A stretch of 64,000 nucleotides of DNA, from the NCBI RefSeq assembly GCF_016808335.1, contig NC_053138.1, positions 10,657,900 to 10,721,899 of the forward strand, in the 5' to 3' direction. Below the pieces are notes generated by a model, which was given only the letters and a program-made list of their open reading frames with translations, had not been told where the DNA came from and did no database searches. The position numbers and the translations under genes were made by a program. Positions 21,516-31,803 of this stretch are shown here, piece by piece (position 1 is the first letter of the stretch; each line of letters starts with the position of its first letter). The stretch comes from Panicum virgatum (taxonomy: Eukaryota; Streptophyta; Magnoliopsida; Poales; Poaceae).

Positions 21516-22755
21516 GGAGACAAGTGCTGCAGTGGAAGCCCCTACCTCCAGCTCCGGTCCTGTTGCAGAGGAGGAGTTGGAGGTGGTCTTTGGCAGGCGG
21601 CTCCTGCAGCTCCAACTCCCGGAGGAGGATGCGACTCCGCTTCCTCAGGTGCTGTTGCAGGTTCGGCGGTCGATCGAGGAGGCAACCTCCTCCGCCGAGG
21701 TGGCCTTCCGGCGGGAGTGGTCTGCTCTGGAGAGCGAGCGCCAGCACCTCTCCGACTGGCACACCCGCCTGGAAGCGCACACGAAGGCTGAAGCCTCCCA
21801 CGCCGCGGAAACTCGGTCAAAGCTCAAGGCGGACCAAGAGGCCTACCGAGCCAACCTTAGGAAGGTGTTTGACCGAGAGTTCGCGGTGTCAAACCGAGAG
21901 AAATCCTTGGCGCAGCGGGAGCAGGACTTCACCCTGGAGGTTGTTGGCTTCGCTGCTCAGCGGTCCGACCTCGAGGCTCACCTCGCAGCCCAACAGTCCG
22001 AGCTGGAGACTCGCAGCGAGGACCTCGAGGTCCGGAGGCAGGAGCTCGACGTCTTCTCTGCGACTCTGCAGGGATGGCGTGAACAACTGCAGGAGAGAGC
22101 CCGCCAGCTGACTGCCGACGAGGCGGATTTGGAGGAGGGCCGGAAGTCCCTCGCCAAGCGGGAGGCCCACGCCACCGGCATAGAGAAGGAACTTGGGCGC
22201 CAGCGAGACTCGCTCAAGAAGCTGAAGGCATGGGTGGAGCAGAGGGAGACCAAGCTGGAGGAGAGGTCCCGTGAGCTCGAGGAGAGGTCCCGCGAGGTGG
22301 AGGTGGCCAAGGCGGCCCTGGACACCCGGGTGCAAGAGGCGGTCCGGGAGGCGGTCCGGAAGCATCAGGAAGACCAGCGCGTTGAGGCCCAGCGGATCGC
22401 TGACTGGGCAACCGAAGCGAGCCTTGCGCTGGTGCCACTTGGTCTGAGCCCGATCCAGGTGGCGGAGCCGCTAGCTTCGATAGCTGACGCCCTCCCGGTG
22501 CTGAGTTCTGCTTCGGATAGGCTCCAGCGCCTGGGGCCAGTCCTTGCTGGACAGCTTGAAACCGAGGGCCGCGAGCTGATCCGGCTGGTGGCGGAGCACA
22601 TCCTGACCTGCCTCCGGAGCCACGACCCGACCATCTCGCTGGCACCCGTGGTCGATGGCCCTGTAGCGGAGACGGAGGCCGCCGCTCGGGACAGCGTGCA
22701 GGAGGTCGTTGACTTCGTCGCCGCCTACTTCAAGCGAGAGCCTGCAGACCCTTGA

Positions 22756-24190
22756 GCTGGGCATTGTATCTTTTTCCTTTTGCATTATGTAACAAACTTT
22801 GTACTAGCTGAAATTTTTGAAGTAGAAAAAACTTCAACTTAGCTGTTTGTCAGTTGTTGATTTGCAGTATGCAGCACCCCGGCGCCCTGGCCCCCTGGCG
22901 GATAGGTTCAGTCGCTTGGACCTGTCTGCCATCTGAGCCGTAGAAGATACTCCGGACCTCCTTGGCATAGGGCTGCATAGCCTGTAAGACGAGCAAGCGC
23001 CTTGTTCCCTGTGTAGTATACAGGAGTACAGATAGAAAAATCAAGTTCGCTTATATAGTATCGTTTATCTTAGCTATTTGACGCATGCAGAATTCATTCA
23101 TGATGTCTGGGACAAAGCGGATGCCCCGGGCCCCCTGGGAGAGAGACTCAGTTGCTATGAGTCTGTCTACCATCTAGACTGGCTCGTATCCTGCATGAAA
23201 GCTTTGAAGCGGATACTCGGACCCCCTGGTAGGTAGGCTCAATGGCTTGAGACTGACTACCACTAACCAGGTTTTAACCTGTGTACCACTTCAAAGTTAT
23301 AGCTTAGTAGCAGACCCGCGGGGCTCATTCCTGACCAATCCCAGGCTGGTACCAGGTCCAGGGCTCTAGATGCGCAGGCCCAGGTAGTTCAGTGCTTGCT
23401 TCAGAGTGGTGGAGTGCGTAGGCTCAGGGTACGGAACCAGGCTAAGGCACTACATAGGGCTCCGGACCACTCCAGGAAATAGCACGATCTTTCCGGACCT
23501 GGCTTCAGCGTCCCAGACCTTGCGCAGCAGTGGGTGAGGTCGCTTTGTTGTACTCGATCCTTTGAGATATAAGGCTGGACATGCCGTATTGGATTTAGGA
23601 AGCCAATTGCTGAGCTGAAACGAGGTCCGGGCCCCTAATTACCCGGCTCCAGGTACTAGAGCACTTGTTACAGGGCGGTGGAGTGTGTAGGCTTTTGGGT
23701 ACGGAACCAGCTAAGCAGCTACACAGGACTCCGGACCACCCCCGGAAACAAGCTCCCGCTCTCCAGAGTAGGTCCTTAAGGGTCCGGACCCCTCTCCAGC
23801 AGCAAGAGGGTCCGGATCTGTACGGCAGTCCAGCAGCTCAATGCAGATCTTAGTTGTAGCAACAAGAGTAGAGGTCCCCGCGGGGGTTAGAAAAGCGAAG
23901 TTTCCGAGAATCGAAAAGTGTAATTTAACCTTGACACAAAGACAGAACTAGGAGGAAATCTTTCCTTTGCAATCTTGATGTACATGGCTTGCGCGATGGA
24001 TGCCAGAGGCCGGGTTTACGAGGTCGGACCTCTACCGCTCTGAGTCGCGCGTTAGCCGCCAGTGCGATGGATGCCAGAGGTCGGGTTTACGAGGGTGGCC
24101 CTCAACCGCTCTGGGCCGCTCGCTAACTCTATCTTATTACAAAGGAAAAGTTTATTTCCCTGCTCTGCCTAGGTGTAAAACTTACGCAGA
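22756..24190. other. Non-coding spacer of the Tat element with several diverged repeats
   Basis: Lies between the accessory gene and protease, where Tat elements normally carry RT and integrase; no trace of these is seen. It holds three diverged copies of a CCCCCTGG..TAGG.TCA unit (about 22875-22940, 23118-23182, 23205-23275), a long diverged pair (about 23375-23480 and 23640-23760, sharing GGTGGAGTG and GGTACGGAACCAG) and a 71-bp tandem pair at 23993-24126. Confidence 0.6.
23993..24126. repeat. 71-bp tandem duplication
   Basis: Two units starting GCGATGGATGCCAGAGG at 23993 and 24064. They share GGGTTTACGAGG and an ACCGCTCTG segment. Confidence 0.8.
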
Positions 24191-24194
24191 TGCT

Positions 24195-25316
24195 CTATGT
24201 TCCATGGGTTGGGCAGCGGCACTCCATCTTCAGAGCATGCAGTCTCTCAACTGCTGCGACGGCAGTGGTGCGGTCGCCCTGCACGGTGAGGACTCCGGCA
24301 GGGGATGGCATCTTCAAGACCAAATACCCGTAATGAGCAATGGCCATGAAGCGGTAGAGTGCTGGTCGGCCAATGATGGCGTTGAACGGAAGGTTCACCT
24401 CCGCAACATCGAACAGAACGCTCTCTGTGCGGAAGTTCTCCTCGGTTCCGAACGTGACCGGCAATGTGATGCTCCCCAGAGGGAACACCGGGTGTGGGCC
24501 CACTCCTGAGAACGGGCGAGAGGGAGTCAGCTTGGACTTCGGAATCTGCAGCTGCTTGAACGCTGCATAGCTGATGATATTGAGGCCAGCCCCACCGTCA
24601 ATCAGCACATGATAGAGCCTCACGTTGGATATGACAGGAGCGGTGACTAGAGGTAGTACACCAGCTCCAGCCATATTCTCCGGGCAGTCGGATGGCCCGA
24701 AAGAGATGGTGGTGTTCATCCACCTCTGGTGCGGCGCCGCCTTCGGGACCCCCGGTTTTACCAAAAGGACTCCCCGGCGAAGGGTCTTCACGTCCCGTCG
24801 GGAGACAAGCTCCCAGCTTCCGCCATACATTACGTACAGCTTCTTGCGGCGGTCGCCGTTGTCGGAATCGGAGTCGTCGTCGTGGTAGACGCCCTTTAAC
24901 TCTCGAGCGGGGGATTGGTACCCCAGCTCCTTCTCTCCGGCTGCAGCCCCGCTGTCGGAGGCCTTCTCCTTGCCGGCCCGCTGGCGAGGAGGGGGTGAAC
25001 CGTCCTTGGAGGACTGCTCACGCCGCCCACTGACCCGCTTTGCGAGCTTCTCGATCTCACGGCAGTCAGTGGCGCTATGGCGAGCGGTGGGATGCACTGG
25101 GCATGAACCTCCGCTCCCACCTTGCGGGCGAGGGCGTTTGCCGTGTGCATTCTGGCCCCCAGCTGCTGCCGCCGCAGCCGGTGTCGCCGCTGGCGCTGCC
25201 GCTGCAACGACTGGTCCGCCAGAATGCGGTCCCCCGCGACCCCGGTTCTTGTTCTTCTTCTTCTTGCCACCGCCCTGAGCGGTAGCACTGGAGCCACCAG
25301 CCTTGGCGTCTCCGTC
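24195..25316 (-). pseudogene. Tat-lineage nucleocapsid and aspartic protease segment
   Basis: In frame with gag after its stop at 25317-25319. It begins with a Lys-rich stretch (GGGKKKKNKNRGRGG), an Ala-rich run and a C..H...H....C zinc-knuckle-like motif (CPVHPTARHSATDC). The retropepsin follows, with active site VLIDGGAGLNIIS and the later FNAIIGRPALY segment. It ends at a stop at 24195-24197 shortly after protease; no RT follows. Protease would cut Gag during particle maturation. Without the gag stop, gag and protease would form one frame of roughly 760 codons. Confidence 0.8.
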
Positions 25317-26480
25317 TTAGGGGGCTGAGTGCCATGCACGGCCCTCAGCGGCCCTGGCACACTTGTCTGCCAGGGAGAAAAGCGTAGTGACGCTTTCCAC
25401 CTCGTGCGTCGCCAGCTTCTCGAGCATCTTCTCATCTCGTACCCCCTGGCGGAAAGCAGTGATAATAGATGCATCTGAGATACGAGGAATGGTACCCCGT
25501 ACCTTGGTGAAGCGCGAGATGAAGGCCCGGAGCGTTTCCCCGGGTTTTTGCCTCACGGCGTGAAGGTGTGCCTCCACACCATGCTGCTGGTATGCACTGG
25601 CGAAGTTCGCTGTGAACCTCGCACAGAGCTCTTCCCAGGACTGGATCGTCCCAGGTGTGAGGTTCATGAGCCAGGTCCGGGCTGGCCCAGACAAGGCTAC
25701 ATGAAAGTAGCTTGCCATAACGACGCCGTTACCACCAGCCGCTGTGATGGCGGTAACGTACACCTGCAGGAATTCCGACGGGTTAGTGGTACCGTCGTAC
25801 TTTTCCGGCAGGTGGGGGCAGAACTTGGGCGGCCATGCCATGGCGCGGAGGTGCTCCGCAAGTGCAGCACAGCCCACCCCAGCCACCGGTGCGCCTGACT
25901 GTATCCGGGCGTTCACCGGAGGCCTGGGTGCCAGCGCGTCCAGATCAGCATTGAGGTTGCGACCCTCAATGTTGGGACGGCGCTCTCGCGCCCTCTCGAC
26001 GGAGACGCGGGCATCCTCTCCTGCGCGCCGGCGGTTGAGCTCCGCCCGCAAGTCTTCTGTTAGTGCACCCCTCACGATAGGGGAGCGCACGGACGCCGAC
26101 GCCCCGCCTTGACGCTGGCGGTAAGGTACCACCGCGTTGCCGGGCGGAGGTCGTTGCCCAGTCCTTGCAGAACTGGAGGGGGCCTGAGCCAGGTGGAGGA
26201 GACGGTCAACGTCGTCCCGCCACTGCTTCAGGGCGTCTGGCGAGACTGCCTCAGCCAGAGGGTTGCGAAGCAACTCCCTAGCCGCTGCCAGCGCTCCGCC
26301 GCTCGCAGCCTGCGAGGGGGCCCTTGATGGGCGCCCTGACTCTTGCCGGCGAGCGGCGCGCGCCGCCGCCAGCGGTGGCTGCTCCACAGGCACAATTGCC
26401 CCTGGAGCAGGAACGCGAGAGGCATGTGGCGTGAAGGACGCCACACCCTCCGTCATCTCCACGTCGTCCACGCGAACCAT
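25317..26480 (-). CDS. Tat-lineage Gag
   Basis: ATG at 26480, about 60 bases inside the 5' LTR end and its primer site. The first 200 residues are Ala/Arg-rich. The gag (retrotrans_gag) domain then begins around WPPKFCPHLPEKYDG and continues through LSGPARTWLMNL, WEELCARFTANF and GETLRAFISRF. The frame ends at TAA 25317-25319, directly before the Lys-rich nucleocapsid part, which is open in the same frame. The stop may be a nonsense mutation or, less likely, a readthrough stop. Gag alone could make particles filled by a partner's RT. Confidence 0.8.
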   Translation of the reverse strand: MVRVDDVEMTEGVASFTPHASRVPAPGAIVPVEQPPLAAARAARRQESGRPSRAPSQAASGGALAAARELLRNPLAEAVSPDALKQWRDDVDRLLHLAQAPSSSARTGQRPPPGNAVVPYRQRQGGASASVRSPIVRGALTEDLRAELNRRRAGEDARVSVERARERRPNIEGRNLNADLDALAPRPPVNARIQSGAPVAGVGCAALAEHLRAMAWPPKFCPHLPEKYDGTTNPSEFLQVYVTAITAAGGNGVVMASYFHVALSGPARTWLMNLTPGTIQSWEELCARFTANFASAYQQHGVEAHLHAVRQKPGETLRAFISRFTKVRGTIPRISDASIITAFRQGVRDEKMLEKLATHEVESVTTLFSLADKCARAAEGRAWHSAP

Positions 26481-26519
26481 GGGGACGAAGAAGAGATGAA
26501 CTGCGACCAGCTAAAGCTC

Positions 26520-26538
26520 CCCTACCTGGCGCGCCAAA
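26520..26538 (-). other. Primer-binding site of the Tat element
   Basis: Minus strand TTTGGCGCGCCAGGTAGGG directly next to the 5' LTR. This TGGCGCGCCA type is common in grass Gypsy elements. It fixes the minus orientation of the element. Confidence 0.65.
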
Positions 26539-27591
26539 TGTCGTGGTGCTGCAAACCACAGCCGGGTGGCGGAAGGCACCCGCCCTAGCCCAGAGGGTGT
26601 GTACTCGGGGGGTTAGCTAGTCTTAGATCGATCTCCCTCGAGAACACGATGAACACCGCCAGATTTAGAGTGGTTCGGGCCGCCGGAGCGCAATACCCTA
26701 CGTCCACTGTGTGTTGTATTGCCTTCCCACGAGAGTGTGAGAGTTGCGAGAACTTGTGTCTGTTTGGAGATGTCCTGTGCACAGCGAACGCCTCCCTTTT
26801 ATTTCTCAAGGGGGTGCGTACACAGCTGTTGGGTCCCCGACAGGTGGGTCCAACGATGTAGTATAAAATAACGTACTGTTCATACATTATGGCGTCGCAG
26901 GCAAAGGAGATCTCTCTCTGGGCTCCCTTGCCTGGTCCCGGAGCCCTTCGTCCATCATGTCCTGGTGCTGTCTTGTCGGGACGGAACCTGGCGTAGCTAG
27001 TGGCGCCGCCTGCCACATAGCTTAAGCGGGCTTCGTAGCTTGCGGCGTAGGCGGCATGATGGAAAAGTGCCGTGCCGTCGTATCCATTTAATGCGGCAGA
27101 CGGGCTCTGCGCGGGCGTGGCACAGGCGGCTGCACTGTGCACCTTGGTAATACGCGGTGCACAGCGAGGCCTGACAAAAGTTGTCTCGCATACTGCGGCG
27201 GCAGAGCACGCCTTGTCCACCTGCATTAAATGCAGTGGGCGCGCGAGTCTTCCAGCGGAGGGCTCGCGCTCGAGCCCGTGCCTTCGGGCCACGTGGCATC
27301 CCCGGACCCCTATGCGGGAGAAGGGGGGGTCCGGGCGGGCGCAGGAGATCCCGGACCCCTATGGGGGTCTGAGGTCCCGGCCGTCAGCTCGGGTCTTCCC
27401 TTGTTTAGAGGCACGTGGCGTCTCCAGACCCATCCCCAGGCGGCGAGCGGGTCCGGGGCCGTTGGCTTAGTGAGGGAAGAGCCTGGCCTGTGAGGCCTGG
27501 CTACTCTGTCCCTTCCACGCAGTTACGGATAACTACGCAGGTCCTACCTTGCTGCAGTAAGAGTAAGTATCCCTGCTACAGGGTACCGACA
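26539..27591 (-). repeat. Tat element 5' LTR, intact
   Basis: 1053 bp, flanked on the right by the CATTT duplication (27592-27596). Differs from the split LTR at about 20 positions counted by eye. Confidence 0.9.
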
Positions 27592-27596
27592 CATTT

Positions 27597-28381
27597 AATA
27601 ACACAATTTATTTTCCACTTTGTGCTTGGGACATCAAGGCCATGTCGTTTTCTCCACGGTCCTCCTCGTGACCATATCACGCAACGCCGGCAACTAGCCG
27701 GGCCAAGCAACTGGTGAAATGGCATAAATGTCCTCATCGATCGATAATGAGAACTTGTACTGAATGAATTTTTTTATAAAACTCACACTGAGAATAATGA
27801 TCTAAAAGATTGTGCTAATTAAGAGAGCACAGCACATGTTGCAGCTACATGTATGCTGGTACTCAGGGCACCAAATCGCGTGCTTAGCCACACTGTACCT
27901 TCTCATGTTTGAACAACACGTGAAACAGATACCTCCAAAGCGATGAGGCCTAGTTGCGCTGTAAAGCCTAACCGGAGCACGAGATGTAGCCACACTCCCA
28001 ATTTTTGGCGAGGTGATACACGAGGAGAAATTACCGCATTGGACGTAGTTCCAGATGCCTCTAATTCCTAGCACAGTACTTGTCCGTGCTGTTTCTCGAA
28101 TTGGTCTTTCTGGCCCATACATCTAGCTACTTGCTTGTATGTATATTTTGTCCTACTTTGCTAGTTTGCAAGAGGATAGCTAGAACTAACGACATATATA
28201 CAGAGCATCAGGTCACAGGAACAGAGGATGAGTGGACGACCACCCTTCAATCTTTCAATAAAAGGGGTTGGGGGTTATTTAGTTTGTGGGTGAATGCACT
28301 ACTACACTTTGGTACTGGGTGAATCATTTTTTGTTTTTGAGAAACCGTGTGAGTCGATCGATGGTGAGTTCACAGGTACAC
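27597..28381 (-). ncRNA. Candidate 21-PHAS non-coding unit 6 (minus strand)
   Basis: About 27890-28330 aligns with 39040-39500, sharing GTTTGAACAACACGTGAAAC, TCCAGATGCCTCTAATTCC, GTCCGTGCTGTTTCTCGA and GAGTGGACGACCACCCTTCAA. Frames are not conserved. The miR2118-like site at 28049-28070 is on the minus strand, so the siRNA register would run towards 27.6 kb. Confidence 0.5.
28049..28070 (-). promoter_or_regulatory. miR2118-like target site 6
   Basis: On the minus strand 19 of 22 bases match, equal best in the window, with GAGGCATCTGGAA intact. The slice would fall between 28059 and 28058. Confidence 0.7.
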
Positions 28382-28567
28382 AACTACAAGATGGTCTGAT
28401 TATTGCATAATACTATTGTTGTTCCCATGGCATTCTCTTATATTAGATTTGGATCGTCATTCTTAGTATATAACTAAAAGATAGACTAAGAATGGTGATC
28501 CCAATCTTATATAGGATGCCATGAGAACAAGAATAATATTGTTCAATAATCAAACCATCTTGTAGTT
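28382..28567. repeat. Long foldback hairpin, 83-86 nt arms
   Basis: The left arm 28382-28467 and right arm 28485-28567 are inverted copies (roughly 80 percent by eye, one 3-base gap) around a 17-base loop. Shared blocks include AACTACAAGATGG, TGATTATTG, CATGGCAT and CATTCTTAGT. The paralogous unit near 39590-39620 has only the left arm, so the right arm arose by local inverted duplication. Such a foldback could be processed by Dicer-like enzymes. Confidence 0.7.
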
Positions 28568-29059
28568 AAGCACTGTATTCTGTCTCGCCGATGCCAAATC
28601 AAAAGCGCTGAAAACCGCGGTCACGTTGCGTGATATCTCGAAAGTGATATGTAACAACAGCCAACAGGATAATAAAACTTCTCTGAGTACCAATAACGAA
28701 GAAGTTTATTAACAAAAGCAATAAACTTCTATCTATCATGGAGAAATTAAGGGAAGACGAATTTTGCATTTTGGATAAAATATTCCTTGTTGCCTCCTAA
28801 TAACTCTCATATTCGTATATGTCATGGGGGATTCTAATTTATGGGGATCTTCCCACCATCTTTCTTTTTTTGTTTTTAGTATTTTTTGTGGTTTTCTGAC
28901 AACAATTTTCCAAAGAAAATTTTCAAACAAAATATTTTAGAGAGAGAAGGCGAAACTTTGATGAGAAATTTTTTTAAAAGAGAGTTTCAAGAAAAAATGA
29001 GAAAAAAATTGAAAGAGAACTTTTGCATCCAAATCAAAAATAAAAAAAAATTGGGAAAA
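28568..29059. other. AT-rich intergenic sequence
   Basis: No gene or element recognised. A-rich near 28960-29060. Confidence 0.4.
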
Positions 29060-29265
29060 AGTCACCTCCTCAATGCTTCCCATGGCCTGGTCACCTCCTC
29101 CTCAATGGCTTGGGTCTAAAGGAGCTACAACACACAACTCACAGCAGCCATCGAAACCAACACAACACAGAGTCAGTAGTCAGTACAAAAAGAAATCAAC
29201 GGAGTTGATGAGAACCTACGCACCAGCTGAAAAGGACGGAGCTAGAGCACGAAGAACAAACACGC

Positions 29266-29287
29266 TGGGAGTAGGAGGCATCAGGGA
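29266..29287 (+). promoter_or_regulatory. miR2118-like target site 7
   Basis: 18 of 22 bases match; GGAGGCATCAGG is intact. Same position in its unit as sites 4 and 8. Confidence 0.68.
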
Positions 29288-29357
29288 CATCATTTGCACT
29301 GTGGCACAGGGAAGAATCAGTAAGGAGCGGGCTGAGCTTGGTTCCAATCTATTAGAA

Positions 29358-30425
29358 ACTCCAGCAGAGATCCTACTTGAGTCACTATTTTTAAAATAGA
29401 GACTCAGAGTTCAAAAATCAAAAGAAAAAACAGAATCCTTACTCAGATTTAAAGTGGGGAGGCACCCAAATTTCTCCTCGTAACCCCAACTCCCACGGGC
29501 TCGGCCCCTACTTGGGCTCCTGTGCGCCGGTGCCGCCCATGCTCTGATGCTCCTACGCGCCGTCGCGGGCCAGGCCTGCAGCTCCGTCCGGCTCCTTCAC
29601 GCCGCCGCCGCCGTCTCCACTCCTCCGCGCCACGGACGCCAGCCGGGCTCGCCGCACCACCCTTCTCTGCGCCGCCGCCGGACCCGGGCCGCCCCTGCTC
29701 CTCTGTGCTGCCACCGGACCACCGCCGTCGAGTCGAATCCACCCTGCTCCTCCGCGCCGCCGCCGAACCAGCATCGCCCTGCTTCTCCGCGACGCTGCCG
29801 GACCAACGCCGTCGAGCCGAATCTGCCCCTGCTCCTCCACGACGCTGCCGGACCAGCGTCACCCCTGCTCCTGAGCGAGCTGCGCGGCCGCGGGAGGAAG
29901 GCGCCGCTGGCGCGTCGGGTTCTTGGGCTCGCCGCTGGGTTCTTGGGCTCGTCACTGCTGCTGGCACCCATGCTCGTCATGGCAGAGGACAGGCCCCTGT
30001 CCTTCCCTGCGGCAGGTATGCCGGCCATGGACACCGTGCTGGCCGCGGGCCGTCGGGCGGAGCAAGCATATGGGCAGCAGGAGGTGCAAGAGAGGACGCT
30101 TAGGAGGGGCAGCAACTTCTGGGCGCAGCTGCAGCAGCAACTCCACCACGGGGCTGGCACAAGAAGGATGGGTGCTCGGTGGTTGCGGGGAAGCATTGCG
30201 CCGCCGCCGCGACTGTTCCGGAGAGGATGGGGTGCGGAAAATAAAAATAGAAAAAAAGGGGGGGAAAGTAATGATAGATTGACATGTGGGTCCTAGGAAG
30301 TAGGGGCCCAGAAGTAAAGATTATTGCTGGAGTTGTAGGTAAATTTTGGAGCCTCTAAAAGTTGGAAGAGCTCCTACTTAGATAAGTAGGGACTTCAAGT
30401 AGAAGTTATTGCTGGAGATGCTATG
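29358..30425. mobile_element. GC-rich non-autonomous DNA transposon or Pack-type element inside PHAS unit 7
   Basis: Compared with the paralogues at 8.5 and 36.1 kb, this block is extra. Its ends are inverted and similar (CTCCAGCAGAGATCCTACTTGA at left, and the reverse of AAGTAGAAGTTATTGCTGGAG at right). The interior (29520-30200) is CG-rich with open frames on both strands but no recognisable protein, as in elements that captured gene fragments. The exact ends and target duplication could not be fixed. Confidence 0.45.
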
Positions 30426-30873
30426 ATATCTTACAAGAGAATCGTCTAGCAAGAGCATGTGGAATTTGGTTAGCGCCGTACTCAGATGTAAGCTGGCTCA
30501 ACAAGGCCATTTGGTACTTGCAGTGCATGCTCTTGCTAGACGAGTCCTGGCCTGGGTTCAAGTGATTCATGCTCACTGTGTTCGCTTGGAGTCATATAGG
30601 CCGTGATCGAAGACACGGTTGTGCTCGACTGTCCCTGATTGGGAGCGCCTGTACAGCAGGTCCGATCCCATGCGTACGTGTTCATGCAAGGGACCCGATC
30701 CCTTGCTGTTGCTGGACGCGGGGTCATGCATCTGACCGAACGATCGTCCTAGCGATTATTTTTAGACATGAGTTACGTCGAGTGAAACACTTGAACTATT
30801 TTTAGCTCTGTTTAGATCCTAATGAATGGAGCTGCAGCAGAGTAAGTACACATACCACACACAGACGGGTGCT

Positions 30874-30875
<2 letters not shown>

Positions 30876-30967
<92 letters not shown>
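30876..30967. repeat. TA dinucleotide microsatellite
   Basis: About 46 uninterrupted TA units. The paralogous unit near 8975 has no such run. Confidence 0.95.
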
Positions 30968-30970
<3 letters not shown>

Positions 30971-31431
30971 TAGAAGCCTCGAAGAAGATGGAAATATATT
31001 ACGTGCAAACCAACTTCTCTGTGTAAATCGTGCAAACTTCAATCTTGACCACCGGATCAACATCCAAGGGGCATGAGAAATTAGAGGATTTTATAATTAA
31101 CCGCTCGTCCTTCGATTGGATAATCACACTTTTATAAATTCCCCATCCTATTCCCCCGCGCCCCTCCTCTTGAATGTTGATTCAATGTCCCATATTAAAG
31201 TTTGCATGGTTTACACAGAATATTAGTTTGCACCTTATATGTTTCCTAAAAGATGCCCAGCATTTTCCTAGCATAGGAAAGACACATTGCCTTGCCTCTT
31301 GGTACGATAGAATCACTTCTTCCCATGGGGCTATGCCTACTCATCTACCCTATTCTACTCCTTTAAGATAACTTGCAAAATACATATCGAAACCAAGTCA
31401 AACAAAAATCATATAGCAATAGAAAGGATCA

Positions 31432-31451
31432 GCTTTTTTTTTTTGCGAAAG
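31432..31451 (-). mobile_element. 20-bp poly(A) micro-retroposon
   Basis: GC, a run of T, then GCGAAAG, between 13-bp repeats ATAGAAAGGATCA (31419-31431 and 31452-31464). The paralogue at about 9171-9184 is the empty site. Confidence 0.65.
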
Positions 31452-31803
31452 ATAGAAAGGATCAATTTTGCGGAGAGGAAATGCCAGTGAGAGAAACTGT
31501 TGTGGTTTGGATCCGTTGTAGCTCTTGGTTAACCTTTTGAACCATCATACACACAGTTTGTGAAACAGAGCTACATCACTTCATCCAGCAATGCATATAA
31601 CCGTGCAGAAGTGAGCAAGCTCTCACTGTTCTGCATTGCTACACGCTTTCAATCATATCATCAGTCACCGCTTGTTAAATTCAGATTTGAGGATTGTAAA
31701 ATTCTAGACACAAAATCATATCCCTTCGATCATCCAGGGATGCAAGACTGAGCAGAAGTGAGTACTCTTCTTCCGATGAATGAATATATAGTGTCTTTGA
31801 TAT

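Larger units (their letters stand above)
19262..22755 (+). pseudogene. Antisense accessory gene of the Tat element (putative gypsy-type transposon domain, coiled coil)
   Basis: Runs against gag and protease, as accessory ORFs do in Grande- and Retand-like Tat elements. The N-terminal part resembles the PF04195 'putative gypsy type transposon' family: GEFVLFTSHVSAG, LPISSFLLLLLEDFGLQLQHL, then HPCVILFRYFFIL. It falls into three frames: ATG 19262, a shift near 19360 and another near 19550, so it is broken unless extra introns exist. A 64-base GT-AG intron at 20953-21016 joins frames cleanly, and one at 20762-20842 is possible. Then come a Q-rich stretch (20525-20720), an AAAPD repeat array (21030-21515), a long charged coiled coil (about 21690-22370) and stop TGA 22753-22755. 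Function unknown. Confidence 0.6.
9998..27591 (-). mobile_element. Tat-lineage Ty3/Gypsy element lacking RT and integrase, host of a nested CRM element
   Basis: Five-base duplications CATTT (9993-9997 and 27592-27596) flank LTRs starting TGTCGTGGTGC and ending GGTACCGACA. The element lies on the minus strand: 5' LTR at 26539-27591, primer site TTGGCGCGCCAGGTAGG just inside it, then gag, protease, about 1.4 kb of spacer, an antisense accessory gene and the 3' LTR (9998-10235 plus 17830-18642). No reverse transcriptase, RNase H or integrase is seen between protease and accessory gene, so it depends on partners. By eye the two LTRs differ at about 20 of 1050 positions, about 2 percent. Confidence 0.85.
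29060..31803 (+). ncRNA. Candidate 21-PHAS non-coding unit 7, split by an insertion
   Basis: Paralogue of 8.2-9.8 kb: leader with CAACACAGAGTCAGTA, site at 29266, then from about 30435 AGAATCGTCTAGCAAGAGC, GATCCCATGCGTACG and TAGACATGAGTTACG, ending GTGTCTTTGATAT at 31803. It is interrupted at about 29360-30430 by a GC-rich transposon-like block, contains a TA microsatellite and a 20-bp micro-retroposon, and is cut at 31804 by a solo LTR, beyond which the homology resumes (34384-34600). Confidence 0.55.

Noticed and set aside
23993..24126. 71-bp tandem pair as a start of a satellite
   Set aside because: Only two units, inside a retrotransposon.
28049..28070. Plus-strand reading looks like mature miR2118 itself, so a MIR2118 gene
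   Set aside because: No complementary arm is found upstream or downstream, and the sequence is conserved with the 39.2-kb copy as a target context. A minus-strand target site fits better.
29449..30296. Overlapping long frames on both strands as genes
   Set aside because: CG-rich interior of an inserted element, with no consistent frame or known domain.
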